In this document: piece by piece, positions 55,701 through 64,000 of the stretch
How the letters are laid out: each line of letters opens with the position of its first letter
Position numbering within the stretch: position 1 is the first letter of the stretch
From: Gavia stellata
Taxonomy: Eukaryota; Chordata; Aves; Gaviiformes; Gaviidae
Assembly: GCF_030936135.1 (NCBI RefSeq)
Contig: NC_082595.1
Coordinates: 13,926,430 to 13,990,429, forward strand
Direction of reading: 5' to 3'
DNA: 64,000 bases
Translations under genes and position numbers: made by a program
Notes under the pieces: model-generated
Databases searched by the model: none
What the model was told of the DNA's origin: nothing
What the model saw: the letters and a program-made list of their open reading frames with translations, nothing else

Positions 55701-57895
55701 TTCTGCCATCATTTCATCTCTAGAACAAAACCAGTCAGCTCTTAATTATTTCTGATTATCACCATCATCATTTTGCAAGCTGAGCACTTGGAGCTTTTAC
55801 ATTACAGATCTTGACGTTAGTTAAGTTTTTAGTTGATATGCAAATGAAATACGCTCTTACTTCCATCTTTCTCATGTTTATTTGCTATCTACATACTTCC
55901 CATAGAAAAACACATTTGAAAATGGAACCCAAGTCAAACAAACCAGACATTACTTTAAAGGATGAACAAAAGCATCTCTTCAAGCTGGTGTTAAGCTCCA
56001 GGAATCTCTCTCCTACAGCTGCTAGAAATGTTACTCGTGCGGAATATGCTAACTGCCAGCTCCTGAGCCTCCATGATGCCCAGCAGGGTCTAAGGACACG
56101 GCGCTTGGCACCGTGGCTCCTGAAGGGCTGGTCTCACTGTGGGGAGTGGCAACACCTGAGCAGGTAAGGTCTGCTATTTCAGCTACCTCCCTCTAACAGC
56201 ACCAGTCAGTGCTGTTTTACCACAAGTATCTTATTTAATTCCAGAAATAAACACTCCATATCATCATTTAAACTTGAAAAATTTAGTGTAAATCAACAGC
56301 AAATGTGCACAGCTATAAAATGGTGTTCTACACTCTATACCCTAAATATTCTACATTGGTAACACTGGGGTGCGATGTTTATATGGCTTTAAAAAAGCGA
56401 CTATTAGAAACAGGATGCTCTTGCCCTTAGAGCCTGGACACTTTAACCTTGTTTGTCCATTCCATTATGAATGGATGGACACAGCTTCTAATTCAGTACA
56501 AACTACAAACTGGCTCCAAATTTTCAGCACTTTCTGCTGACTTTACCGTCCGATTAAGAAGTGCGAACCCTAAGGATTAGGGTTACCCATTTCTGCCAAT
56601 CCAACAAGTGAAATCAGCTCTGTCACACTTTCTACAGACTGTCTGCAGATAAACCAGGATAGGACAGATGGCAGATTCACAGCGAATGAGTGTACGTTGG
56701 ATCATCAGTTCTATGTGTTAAGGTGTTTCCCAATTACCATTCAGGAAGAGCTATGCTCACTGGCTACCTTCTGACAGTCAGAGTAGCTTCTTATTTCAGG
56801 AACTGTAAAGGGCCAGTTTGACTTGTGGGCCTTTTTAATAATTCAGATCCATGTCTAACTTTTCTGAAAAATTCTTATCAAGAGCTCTCTTTATTCAAAT
56901 AAGCCACACTCACTTTTCTGAAACATAGATTTTTAAATCAACAGATAGTCCAAAACCAATAAATTAATGCTTCAACATTTAAAGTTTTTAAAATACAAGT
57001 ATTTTAACGTGCGTGACAGACCATACCTGTTGGAGATACCAATAATGTTTAAACTCCAGGTTAAGAGCTCATTTGGATTCATTTTTATAGAGCATTCAGT
57101 CTTTGGAATCACATTTCTGAGATCCATATTATAAAGAATTTCCAGCACCTGCACACACAATTCACAAACAAAGAATTTACAAACAATCTCAACATGAATG
57201 CATACATTTGAGATCAATAAAACACTGACTTAAACCCCACTCCAAGAACACAAAGGTCCTCTCCTGACAGTGCTAAGAAAGGAAAGAGAAAGTTCTTGCT
57301 TTCATGCCAGAACATCTGTTACAGAATTATGGCACAGCTCCTATTCAATGTAAAAAAATAAAACCTCACTCACATACTATTTAAAAAACATTATGCACGT
57401 TTGAAATTTTTTAAAATGTTTAAAAAAATCAAGAATATCATTTACTGAAAACATATCAAATGTCAATAAAATAGCACCCTCCTACCTTGCAAAAACACTG
57501 GAGATTCTTTTCCTTCAGAGCCATTGTGAGAAGAGTGCCTTCCAAATCAATGAGTAAACACAATACACCTCCTTCTTCTGCAGTCTGCTTGGACTTTTTT
57601 TGTTTCAACCACAGCAGTATTGCTTCCAACGCAAGCAGACGTACTTCATGAAACTCACAGTGAAGGAGATGAACTATTGACAGTGATGGCTTGGCTATTT
57701 TCTTTACAACAGGTGAACTGCTGCTCTGGATGTCAGGACCTGCAGTCACTGACAGCACTGATATTACAAGTTTGGTCATGCTCTGAATATACTGTATCAG
57801 TCCTGGTACTGCAGACGAGTAGGAAATACCGGACACCAATTCAGAATCTGAAATAACTCTGTTCATCTCTTCCCAAAATCCAAACAATTGCATTC
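22404..57895 (-). CDS. THADA: THADA, C-terminal 482 residues in seven exons (5' part outside window)
   Basis: The coding joins are 57895-57486, 57148-57027, 55719-55584, 52677-52533, 49463-49332, 24096-23930 and 22742-22404, ending in TAA. All borders are GT-AG, and every exon phase fits the next (2-nt start, then 0, 2, 0, 1, 1, 0). The joined product matches the C-terminal end of THADA, a very large (human about 1,950 aa) ARM/HEAT-repeat protein of the tRNA-methylation-associated Trm732 family, linked in vertebrates to calcium uptake and energy balance. Family landmarks are SIALKFASKLV, AMWKCVVLL, VVRDAAAEVI, NAPMALDLAFGILCELL and EEDDYLFDKGEVNFWAE. Local order next to ZFP36L2 agrees with other vertebrates. 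The C-terminus is shorter than I recall for human, ending soon after the QNERISVCLKIL helix. The gene appears intact within the window. Confidence 0.93.
23930..24096 (-). CDS. THADA: THADA penultimate coding exon
   Basis: 167 bases. The acceptor is TCTCTCAACAG|AG, and the first two bases complete a GAG codon begun in the exon at 49332. The donor is CCG|GTAATT, phase 0. It encodes FALRIVNAPMALDLAFGIL, then a LLQRWGEI and LLEWLLGDSD helix pair, matching the THADA family order just before EEDDYLF. Confidence 0.92.
26840..26862. repeat. Poly(T) homopolymer after T/G-rich low-complexity stretch
   Basis: A T/G-rich stretch from about 26773 (GTTTTTT and GGTTTTTT words) ends in a run of about 22 T. 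It lies immediately upstream of the plus-strand coding relic. It is simple sequence, and its exact length is uncertain. Confidence 0.6.
26909..27468 (+). pseudogene. Decayed protein-coding relic, identity unknown
   Basis: Two overlapping frames read like one broken protein. Frame 1 (26909 to about 27090) gives hydrophilic sequence such as DPEHGTDPEDADRHSVNC and ISSDVETREKESNIT. The signal then shifts to another frame (about 27103-27324) with LPTLGFALEKLAQRPPGT, a TGA at 27160 that could derive from CGA, then GVDADSTTDQTLADEELSLP and SIKNGSTVSESLPQPLLLSE. A further TGA at 27325 is followed by more open frame to a stop at 27466. Codon use and residue content look like a real acidic, Ser/Pro-rich region, not random AT-rich DNA. 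Stops and a frameshift argue for a pseudogene, perhaps processed, though no poly(A) follows. I do not recognise the parent. An alternative is chance openness. Confidence 0.4.
28575..28597 (-). other. Unassigned exon-like segment 5 (23 nt micro-exon)
   Basis: It has a strong acceptor (TTTTGTTTTTCATTTCAAG) and a strong donor (CTT|GTAAGTA). With the two carried bases from segment 4 it reads R-SSINSSA and leaves phase 1. It is short, so coding status rests on splice-site quality and phase fit only. Confidence 0.25.
29265..29314 (-). other. Unassigned exon-like segment 4 (50 nt)
   Basis: The acceptor is TTATTTTACCAG|GG and the donor CCTAG|GTAGGC. It is open in phase 0, matching the end of segment 3, and reads GVMRYCTDSDVVMFIP plus two bases. 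It lies only about 66 bases from segment 3, which is a very short intron, so it may instead be chance sequence. Confidence 0.25.
29381..29515 (-). CDS. Unassigned exon-like segment 3 (45 codons), the strongest of the set
   Basis: The acceptor is AACATTGCAG|GTA and the donor TTCA|GTGAGC, exactly 45 codons, phase 0 to 0. Only one frame is open. It reads VLVTVMLDLPSFGWEPDLLL, then DIYHLIAVVYQKTQ and a polar end. The alternation of two amphipathic helices around a WEPD turn resembles a helical-repeat protein, faintly PPR-like. It does not fit THADA: the flanking THADA exons already join in phase and match the family without it. I do not recognise the protein. It could be a nested gene on the same strand, an alternative exon, or a relic. 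Confidence 0.42.
31076..31142 (-). CDS. Unassigned exon-like segment 2 (67 nt)
   Basis: The acceptor is AAGTTCCTTAG|T and the donor ACT|GTGAGT. Only one of three frames is open. It starts with one carried base and ends phase 0, which fits segment 3. It reads WNMPIARVFSHIFSSSDTTF then ET. Joined to segment 3 it makes a continuous helical-looking stretch. Identity unknown. Confidence 0.35.
35338..35384 (-). CDS. Unassigned exon-like segment 1 (47 nt)
   Basis: The acceptor is strong (CCTGTTTTTCAG|CTA) and so is the donor (ACT|GTGAGT). It reads LLVLILTRGYLDFSI plus two bases, leaving exactly the phase that segment 2 needs. A second frame (TCVNPYSRVLRFFHT) is also open but does not fit segment 2. 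A weaker possible upstream partner lies at 36275-36352 (26 codons, phase 0 to 0). Confidence 0.3.
44280..44292. repeat. Poly(C) homopolymer
   Basis: A run of about 13 C in intronic DNA. Low-complexity only. Confidence 0.6.
49332..49463 (-). CDS. THADA: THADA coding exon (LSDTLAMWKC exon)
   Basis: 132 bases. The acceptor is AATAAATACAG|GA, with a rather weak pyrimidine tract, and the donor ACAG|GTATGT. Phase is 1 in and 1 out. It encodes LSDTLAMWKCVVLLLQNEDL and VVRDAAAEVIQVAQSE, the counterpart of the conserved LSDxLALWKC...VRDAA block of THADA. It is hidden inside a plus-strand low-quality frame and was located through this motif and the phase requirement of its neighbours. Confidence 0.92.
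52533..52677 (-). CDS. THADA: THADA coding exon (ISEEVLKKWV exon)
   Basis: 145 bases. The acceptor is GTTCTGTGCCTTCAG|ATT and the donor CTTG|GTGAGT. It enters at phase 0 and leaves at phase 1. It encodes ISEEVLKKWVQLIVYFC, then a LLAAAEVLKSV helix. This is the typical THADA ARM-repeat pair preceding the WKC exon. Confidence 0.92.
53478..53539. repeat. 31-bp tandem duplication
   Basis: AAGAAATAATGTGCAT followed by a TTACC...TAACTCA end occurs twice in direct succession with period 31 and about three mismatches. It is a local duplication inside a THADA intron. Confidence 0.75.
55584..55719 (-). CDS. THADA: THADA coding exon (DEMMAEIAAL exon)
   Basis: 136 bases. The acceptor is TTTGTTCTAG|A (the A completes an AGA codon from the previous exon) and the donor CAG|GTAAGG. 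It encodes DEMMAEIAALFLICPLP, then DVQSIALKFASKLVIHFLQ, matching the conserved CPLP and VQSIAL block of THADA. Confidence 0.93.
57027..57148 (-). CDS. THADA: THADA coding exon (VLEILYNMDL exon)
   Basis: 122 bases. The acceptor is TTGTGTGTGCAG|GTG and the donor ACAG|GTATGG. It enters at phase 0 and leaves two bases. It encodes VLEILYNMDLRNVIPKTE, then NPNELLTWSLNIIGISN. Phase and content fit both neighbours. Confidence 0.9.
57486..57895 (-). CDS. THADA: THADA coding exon (first THADA exon in window)
   Basis: 410 bases. The acceptor is ATTCTCATTTCAG|GA and the donor TGCAAG|GTAGGA. It starts with two bases of a split codon, so the upstream THADA exon must end at phase 1; that exon is not found in the remaining 6 kb and should lie beyond the window. 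It encodes MQLFGFWEEMNRVISDSEL, a Ser-rich linker, then the helical HEVRLLALEAILLWL. Confidence 0.9.
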
Positions 57896-60316
57896 CTGAA
57901 ATGAGAATAAAACTAAGTAAAGTGACAAACAGATGATGTTATGATCTGCTCCAGACCATGAAGTGATTCTGAAGTTGAAAAAACATCAGATATGCAAAAG
58001 GTATCGCAAGGTAAATTCAGCCATAAAATGAAAACATAGTTCTCCTTCATTTTAAACTGATTCTGAATTGTAAAACAGCTTTCCTAGATATCAAGTGTAT
58101 TCATATTTAAATAGAAAGAATAAGGACACAAACCTTTCTGAAAACTATAAATTGTTCAACACATGGGATGAAAGCTTCAAACAACTTAAAAAATGCTACA
58201 AGACTTTGCAGATCGCCTGTCATCTTTGCCAGTTATAGCTGTTCAATAAGTATTTACTTAAATCAAGCTACTAAGACAGTCTTGCAAATTGTACATGCTT
58301 TGCACTACCGTTGTAGAAAGTGATTAACACAAATAAACTGTATTAAAGTAAAACCTCAATAAGCACCAAATACAAAGATGCAATCATATTATGCTTGATA
58401 GAATAGGTCTAAAATCAGAGATCGGACCAGAGAAAGTGCTGTCTGTCAGCCTACCCAGCTGCAACCGAAACCAGGAGAAGCAATGACAGGGCCATTCTGA
58501 TAATACTGAAAATCCCATGCTTTGCACAGCTTTAGTCAGAAAAAGTTACTCTTAAGAAAACGCCCCTTCTACATCAATAGATCTGTCCTGTGTGTATCAA
58601 TCTTTACTGATTAAAAAATCCAGGATGCTTTTCCAATGCCTATTAACTTTGAACTGTTAACATAACTAAGAAAAAAGGTGCTGCACTGTAATCCCTCTTA
58701 AGCATCAGCACAGGAACTGTGACAGTTCAGCCATTTACACTGGTGCAACCTGCCCACACGGCACAGCACAGCCCGAGAACCTTCTTTAGTGCTTGGCCAC
58801 CTCCTGGAGTGAACAAAAAAGTCACTGCTATCTGTGATGCCAGAGGGTTTCAGGCTTTAGCAAAGTTGGCAATGTTAACACAAAAGGAAAGAAAAAAATA
58901 ATCAATAGTCCTCTCTCACAACATACACACACAGACTGAAATCCTCACATGCCTCGAGTTCAACCTCCTTCTCCATCATCATCAGAAATGAATCATTTTA
59001 TAATATTAAAACCAAGATTTTTGCCCAGTTCAGATGTTTGTGTAGCTTGTGCTGCAAGGAGATTAATATGCTATATCCCACAAAATTCAAATACAAGTAA
59101 GGGAAAATCATGAAGAAGCACAGAAGAGAATACTGCCACTGGTGTTAAGGGATGTTATAGAAGTTTAGGGCTTTTAAACTGTCAAAATGCATTAAAGGTA
59201 AATACAAAGATTAAAGCAAACTTAGATTTCTTCAATATCTACAAGACGACAATTCATTGCCATGTAACTTCACTATTTTAATTAAGTAAGCACTGAGTAC
59301 TACTGAAAGCCTGTCCAAATATTAAATAATAAAATTGCTGAATTTGACATGAAACTGCAACACAAATACGGGTTCATTTTGTTGCCGGTGAGGACACTTC
59401 CCTAAGCCTTCTATTTAAATATCCTGCCCTTTTATATTCAAATTCTTCCAAAGCCATCTTAATTTGTTTGACATAGAAACTTGACATGGTCGTACACTGT
59501 CTAGCATATAAGGCAGAAGCATTTTCTGAGTAATTCTGGACAAGCTTCAAAGAAATTTGGTATTTGAAAAAGATTTTCAGACATATTTCCTAACCATTAG
59601 TTCTGTCATTCATGTTTTCACTACCGTTTCTTTTCCAAACAGGCTTGATGTAGTCAAAGAAACTGCAATATCACTGCGAACCTATGTCACAGCATAATCC
59701 TCTAGATGACACAGATGGCTTCCATCTCATAACATGCAAACATTTATATTTTATTTGCTACATTTTCTAAAACCTCTCCAAACAGACTGGTATTACATAC
59801 CGTAGCATAAACTAGCATTAATGCCTATGTCACATGACAAGTATCCAACTGCCAGAATTCCTTAATTTCTGAACTGTCTGGTTGTCTTGGAGAGGGATTA
59901 GGCCTTCGTCCCAGTTACTACACAGCCTGACTCCACAGACACCAGTCTAACAACAGAAATAATCCCAGGCCGTTGAAAGAAGAAAGGTTCAAGTCCAAGC
60001 GCCTTGGTTCGAGACGAGAAACAGCTTCAGTTTTGGAGCCCTGCACCCTCTCAGCTTCCTACACGCTTCCCTCCTCAGCTGCATGTCAGCAATACACGAG
60101 TCCACTAGCTCAGTTGTTCAAACCAAGTATATATTTCTAAGTATATTGCAAAAGAAGTGTTTTTATTCCCTATCAGGGTTGCTTTACATTGTGGTATCAT
60201 ATGTGGAAGCAGCAACATGAAAACCAACGGGAGGGAAGGGTCAAAGCTGGAGGGCCAGGCAAGGGAGAGCAGTATTAGGTGGACAAAAAGAGATAGAAGT
60301 AAACATTAGAGGAAGA

Positions 60317-60410
60317 ATCGTAGAATCATAGAGTGTCTCGAGTTGGAAGGCACCCATAAGGATCCAGTCCCACTCCCTGCTCCTTGCAGGAGCACAACTA
60401 TCCATAACTT
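60317..60410 (-). mobile_element. CR1 LINE 3' fragment, minus orientation
   Basis: AATCGTAGAATCATAGAGTG followed by GAGTTGGAAGGCACCCATAAGGATC is the reverse complement of a CR1 3' end, with the octamer-type tail at the left edge. It is a 5'-truncated fragment of about 95 bases. It lies head to head with the second CR1 fragment, about 45 bases away. Confidence 0.75.
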
Positions 60411-60454
60411 TACATAACTGTAAAAGATTTCAGTTTGCTTTTAAATAATTCATA

Positions 60455-60768
60455 TTAGGAAAAAGTTCTTTACTGAGAGAGTAGTGAAACATTGGAACAG
60501 GCTGCCCAGGGAGGTGGTAGAGTCACCCTCCCTGGAGGTATTCAAGGAGCGTGTGGATGTGGCATTGTGGGATGTAGCTTCATGGACATGGTGCTGTGTG
60601 GTGTTGGGTGGGTTGTGGCTTCTTGTTGTGTGGCGTGGGTTTTGTGTTTGTTTTGTTTTGTTGTTTTGTTTTGGTTTTTTTTTTTTTTCCCCCCCCAGGT
60701 TGGACTCGATGATCTTACAGGTCTTTTCCAACCGTAGTGATTCTGTGATTCTGTGATTCTGTAATCTT
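60455..60768 (+). mobile_element. CR1 LINE 3' fragment, plus orientation
   Basis: It contains the CR1 block GAACAGGCTGCCCAGGGAGG, the GGTTGGACTCGATGATCTTA block, and the terminal repeated ATTCTGTG octamer (60739-60767), diagnostic of CR1. The element is strongly 5'-truncated, as is usual. Between the two blocks is a T/G-rich expansion (about 60600-60698, GTGTTGGGTGGG, TTTTGTTTTG, T-run, C-run) that is not ordinary CR1. The octamer end abuts the DNAJC15 retrocopy. Confidence 0.88.
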
Positions 60769-60895
60769 AGCTTTTTAATTATGACAATAAATAGGAACAA
60801 TCAATGCAGTGTTAAGAAACTGTACAGAGCAAGTAGATATGAAAGCTGTTGCACAATGCATCTGCTGAATCTCTTATGACCCGAGGCTTCGGATT

Positions 60896-61342
60896 TCAAT
60901 TTTTGGCAGTGGATTCCAGCAAGTCTTTTGCTTCATTTATTTTTGTTGCTAAGTAAGGTGATCCACCTTTATCAGGATGATTCAAAATCATGATTCTTCT
61001 ACAGGCTGTTTTGATTTTGGCCTTGCCAGCAGATGGACTTACACCTAAAATAAGACTAGCTTCTCGCCTACTCATTTTCTGTTCAAATCCTCCTTTATAG
61101 TATGATGAAAGACTAGAAGTTGAAATCCTCTTTGCTGTCTCTGTAATTGCCTGGTCCAATGGTTTCCGAAGGTGGAAATCATAACGACCTGCAAATGCAA
61201 CAGCTGCAACACCAAGTCGAACAGCTATCACAGCTCTGGCCAGCCTTCAGTCCAACTCTGCTTCGCCCTTGCCGGTGCCCATAGGAATCCTGGTGTACTC
61301 GGCATAGCGCAGGCCCTCAGAGGAGGCCACGGCTCCTTCCAT
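60896..61342 (-). pseudogene. DNAJC15: DNAJC15 retrocopy (intronless, premature stop at codon 32)
   Basis: One uninterrupted frame of 149 codons including the terminal stop (family member about 150 aa) matches DNAJC15, the mitochondrial inner-membrane J-domain co-chaperone (MCJ) related to DNAJC19/Pam18. Visible landmarks are GLRYAEY near the N-terminus, a [11 protein letters not shown] membrane segment, [29 protein letters not shown], the J-domain HPD in [13 protein letters not shown], and [10 protein letters not shown] at the end. The parental gene has several introns and none is present here, so this is a retrocopy. A TGA at 61249-61247 (codon 32) cuts the frame before the membrane segment; everything after it is intact. 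An ATTAAA lies about 115 bases after the stop. No poly(A) tail is seen; the CR1 octamer tail follows instead. It lies in the sense orientation in a THADA intron. It is probably non-functional, though a shorter J-domain peptide from an internal Met cannot be excluded. Confidence 0.9.
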
Positions 61343-63586
61343 GATGGGAAGAGGGAGAGGGTGTCTTTCACCTTGTTGGTGTCAACACTGCCAACTTTGC
61401 TACAGCCTGCAACGTAACATCAGAGCGAGTGGTGATCCTTCTGTTGACGCCAGGAGCTGGCCATGCACCAAGCTTCAGATCATGTTCAGTAAACCTTCAT
61501 TTGAATTTTGTAAGGCCGGAGCTACTCACTCCTAGAACTGCTAGTTTGCAGAGACTGCGATACAACAGTCTTCTGCCACAGATCCTCTTTTTCTGTACAT
61601 ATTGGATACTTCTTCTGGTTTGGAAGCCTTCTGGATGACTTCTGTTTTTCCCATGTAATTGTAAAAGATTGGACGCCGTGGCTCATCTATTTTACAAAAG
61701 TGTCTTTAAAACTGGATGTTTCAACAGCAAGGCTGTCAGCAAAATAAGACTGTCTGCATATTCGCTTAGCCTCAGCACACCATAGAGCAAATCCTTCTGC
61801 ATTCATCTTGTGCTCCACATGCTCTCTAACACTCTTTTTTCACGCAAATATGTACAGAAGGAAAGAAAGCCCCTATCTTATTACAATGCAGTGGAAATAT
61901 TCCTGCTTTCAACTTAATCACTAAGAAATCTTCCCTGGCTTTCATGTAAATGTTTTCTTTTCTGCTTAACTTTAAGTAAACTCTTTTCTTTGGCTTACAT
62001 CAAAATATCTGACTAAACCAAAAAACCACACTGGTTCCCAAAGTAAATGTCTGTCTCTGTTGTTAAGATACAGTAAAGACATACTTTTATTTACAAACAA
62101 AAAATCACTGTACAGTTTGAATGACCAGCTGCTGTGAGAAGGAAGAACAAGTTTTGGCTGACCAAACAAGCATCCTGGCAAACAGCAGGCTTGTCCAGGA
62201 TGCTGACAGATGCAAAAGAGCCCCCAAGAATTAAGTGGATTAATTTCCCTCCCCCCCCGCCCCAAGGATTGCTGCACCTGTGGGACAGGAAGAACTTCAG
62301 CTCTCTTCTAGGAAGGGACACATCTTACACAACTTGATTCTCCTCAACACAGTGCACAAACATCACACAGTTTTCCTCAATCCCTTTATGTCCACTACAT
62401 TGAGATATGCATACAATGTCTATGTCACATCATCTAGGTTTGAGGGGTTGTTTTAATCCTACTTGTGATCACCTGATGTTCACAGTCAGTTATATGAAGT
62501 TAAATGGTCCTTCATCATCTAAAAATAAAGAGGAAAGGAAGAGGAGCAGAATCGAATTAGCAGACCTAATGAATCTCTAGCTACAAACCTCCTCAAAGTT
62601 TAGCCAGCTCCAAAACCTGCGCCCTGCCTGACTTTCTTCTGCTCTTCCGCACAGTGTTAGGCAGGCACTATTCTATAGGCTGTTCCCAGAATAAGTAGAT
62701 ACATAGAGGAAGGACAGAAAAACTTCTCTGCTCGGGGATTAACAAGCTGTCAGCTTACGGACAGTTCAGCTGATCTTTCATCTCAGAGATGAAATATATT
62801 CAAAATTCTACAATATGTTCAAAAGTGACAAAAGTCAACTGAATTCCTTCCGTATTCAAAACCTGAAGTTGTTTCATCGCCTTGCCAGCTGATGTACAGG
62901 ACTGATTATGTGTTTCTATCGGATTCAGGTAATTTTCAGTTCCTGTCTAGGCTACTGCCAATTGGACAACTCTCTGTATCATCAAGTGTATATTGTGTGA
63001 GGGGCTTTTTTTTTTTTTGTAATTATAATACATCTAAGTATTTGCACACTTCCAGATAAATATTGAGATCAAATCCTGTATGCAGCCCCTTGAGGCATCC
63101 ATGCCATCTTCCATCTTCCTACGAGAGGCTCCAGAAAAGAAGAACAAAGAATGGAAAAAGGGGAGAAATATTACCAATATTACTGACACTCTGCAAAGTC
63201 AGACAAGAATTACAAAAGCAGCAATGAAATGCTGCTGTGTCTGCAGTACAATGTTACAGGAAGGGGGAAGCATCAAAAATCTGGATATTCATCATCATTC
63301 ACCAAGACCTGCAAGAAATTGCAATTATTTATGGACTGAGAAGAGGTTAAAATTCTTTGCACTCACATACTACCATCTATCCAAGGGTATCTGAAGAGAC
63401 CATATGAACAGAGAGGAGGCTGAGAGGCAATCAGTGCCAAGAAGAGATTTTCCTAGACAAATATTAAGGAAACGTATTTTCTTTCATGTTTCCCCTTTTT
63501 ATTAAAAGTGGATTAAGCAAAGTCACTGGTAAATGGAAAAAAAAAACCCCAAAGAGAACAGAAAAGCTTATTTTATTACAATGTGG

Positions 63587-63630
63587 AACTGTTGATGATC
63601 AGGAAAATAACTGTTGATGATCAGGAAAAG
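63587..63630. repeat. 22-bp tandem duplication
   Basis: AACTGTTGATGATCAGGAAA occurs twice in direct succession with period 22 and one mismatch at the end. It is a small, recent-looking local duplication. Confidence 0.85.
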
Positions 63631-64000
63631 GGCATATTTTAAGCAGGATGTTTTCTTTTAAAGACATCTGCAACATCTTTGACATCAGAGACTAGGCATC
63701 AGTACTCACAATACAATTCAAAACTACAAACATGAGTGATTAACAGAATCCACAGATAATATATTGTTGAAAACAGAAGCATCCCATTGCATTTTGTATA
63801 GTATAAGGGAAAATTTTCAAAGGGAAAAAAAAAAGGGGGGAAAAGAAAAAAGCATTTGATCTGGACACTGAGGCTGCTATTTTTCTTACAGCTTCTCTCT
63901 GGCACAGCGCCAAGTTTTCCACTTATTTTGCATTCATAGAAAACCATAAAACCCCATGGAGACAGTGCAAGTCAGTCAGTGGTACATGCTGGAATCTAAA

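Larger units (their letters stand above)
57896..64000 (-). other. THADA: Next THADA intron upstream (partial)
   Basis: No further THADA exon is recognisable. The stretch contains the two CR1 tails, the DNAJC15 retrocopy and a short tandem duplication. The rest is AT-rich intronic sequence with A-, C- and T-runs. Confidence 0.6.

Noticed and set aside
1-64000. tRNA, rRNA, CRISPR, operon or prokaryote-type system
   Set aside because: No cloverleaf, rRNA block, direct-repeat/spacer array or gene cluster is visible; the window is ordinary vertebrate nuclear DNA.

Overview
This window looks like a bird chromosome (avian, possibly another sauropsid). It has long, repeat-poor introns, a CpG-rich intron-poor promoter block, and almost no interspersed repeats apart from two short CR1 LINE tails. 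The 3' ends of these tails carry the ATTCTGTG-type octamer repeat typical of CR1. All supported genes are on the minus strand. The order ZFP36L2 followed by the 3' end of THADA is the same neighbour order as on human 2p21.

Layout: 1-13.43 kb is a gene-poor flank downstream of ZFP36L2. 13.43-17.66 kb holds the complete ZFP36L2 gene: a 17-codon exon 1, a 0.6 kb intron, a large GC-rich exon 2, and a 1.9 kb AU-rich 3' UTR with two copies of the family's own AU-rich binding site. 17.5-19.8 kb is the CpG-island promoter block. 19.8-22.4 kb is intergenic with dense candidate regulatory motifs. 22.4-57.9 kb holds the last seven coding exons of THADA, whose splice phases all join (482 residues plus stop). 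The remainder of the window is the next THADA intron upstream.

The introns hold three items of interest. (1) At 60.9-61.34 kb there is a full-length intronless DNAJC15 copy with one premature stop, lying tail to tail with a CR1 element. Retrocopies are rare in birds. (2) At 28.6-35.4 kb, inside the 25.2 kb THADA intron, there are small exon-like open segments on the minus strand with GT-AG borders and compatible phases. They are not part of THADA and I could not identify them. (3) At 26.9-27.5 kb there is a decayed protein-like reading frame on the plus strand, broken by stops and a frameshift, also unidentified.

Functionally, ZFP36L2 is an RNA-binding mRNA-decay factor and THADA is a large ARM/HEAT-repeat protein. 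They are neighbours, not a pathway. I found no tRNA, rRNA, CRISPR or prokaryote-type system. The claim of an exciting new system is not supported beyond the unassigned exon-like set.
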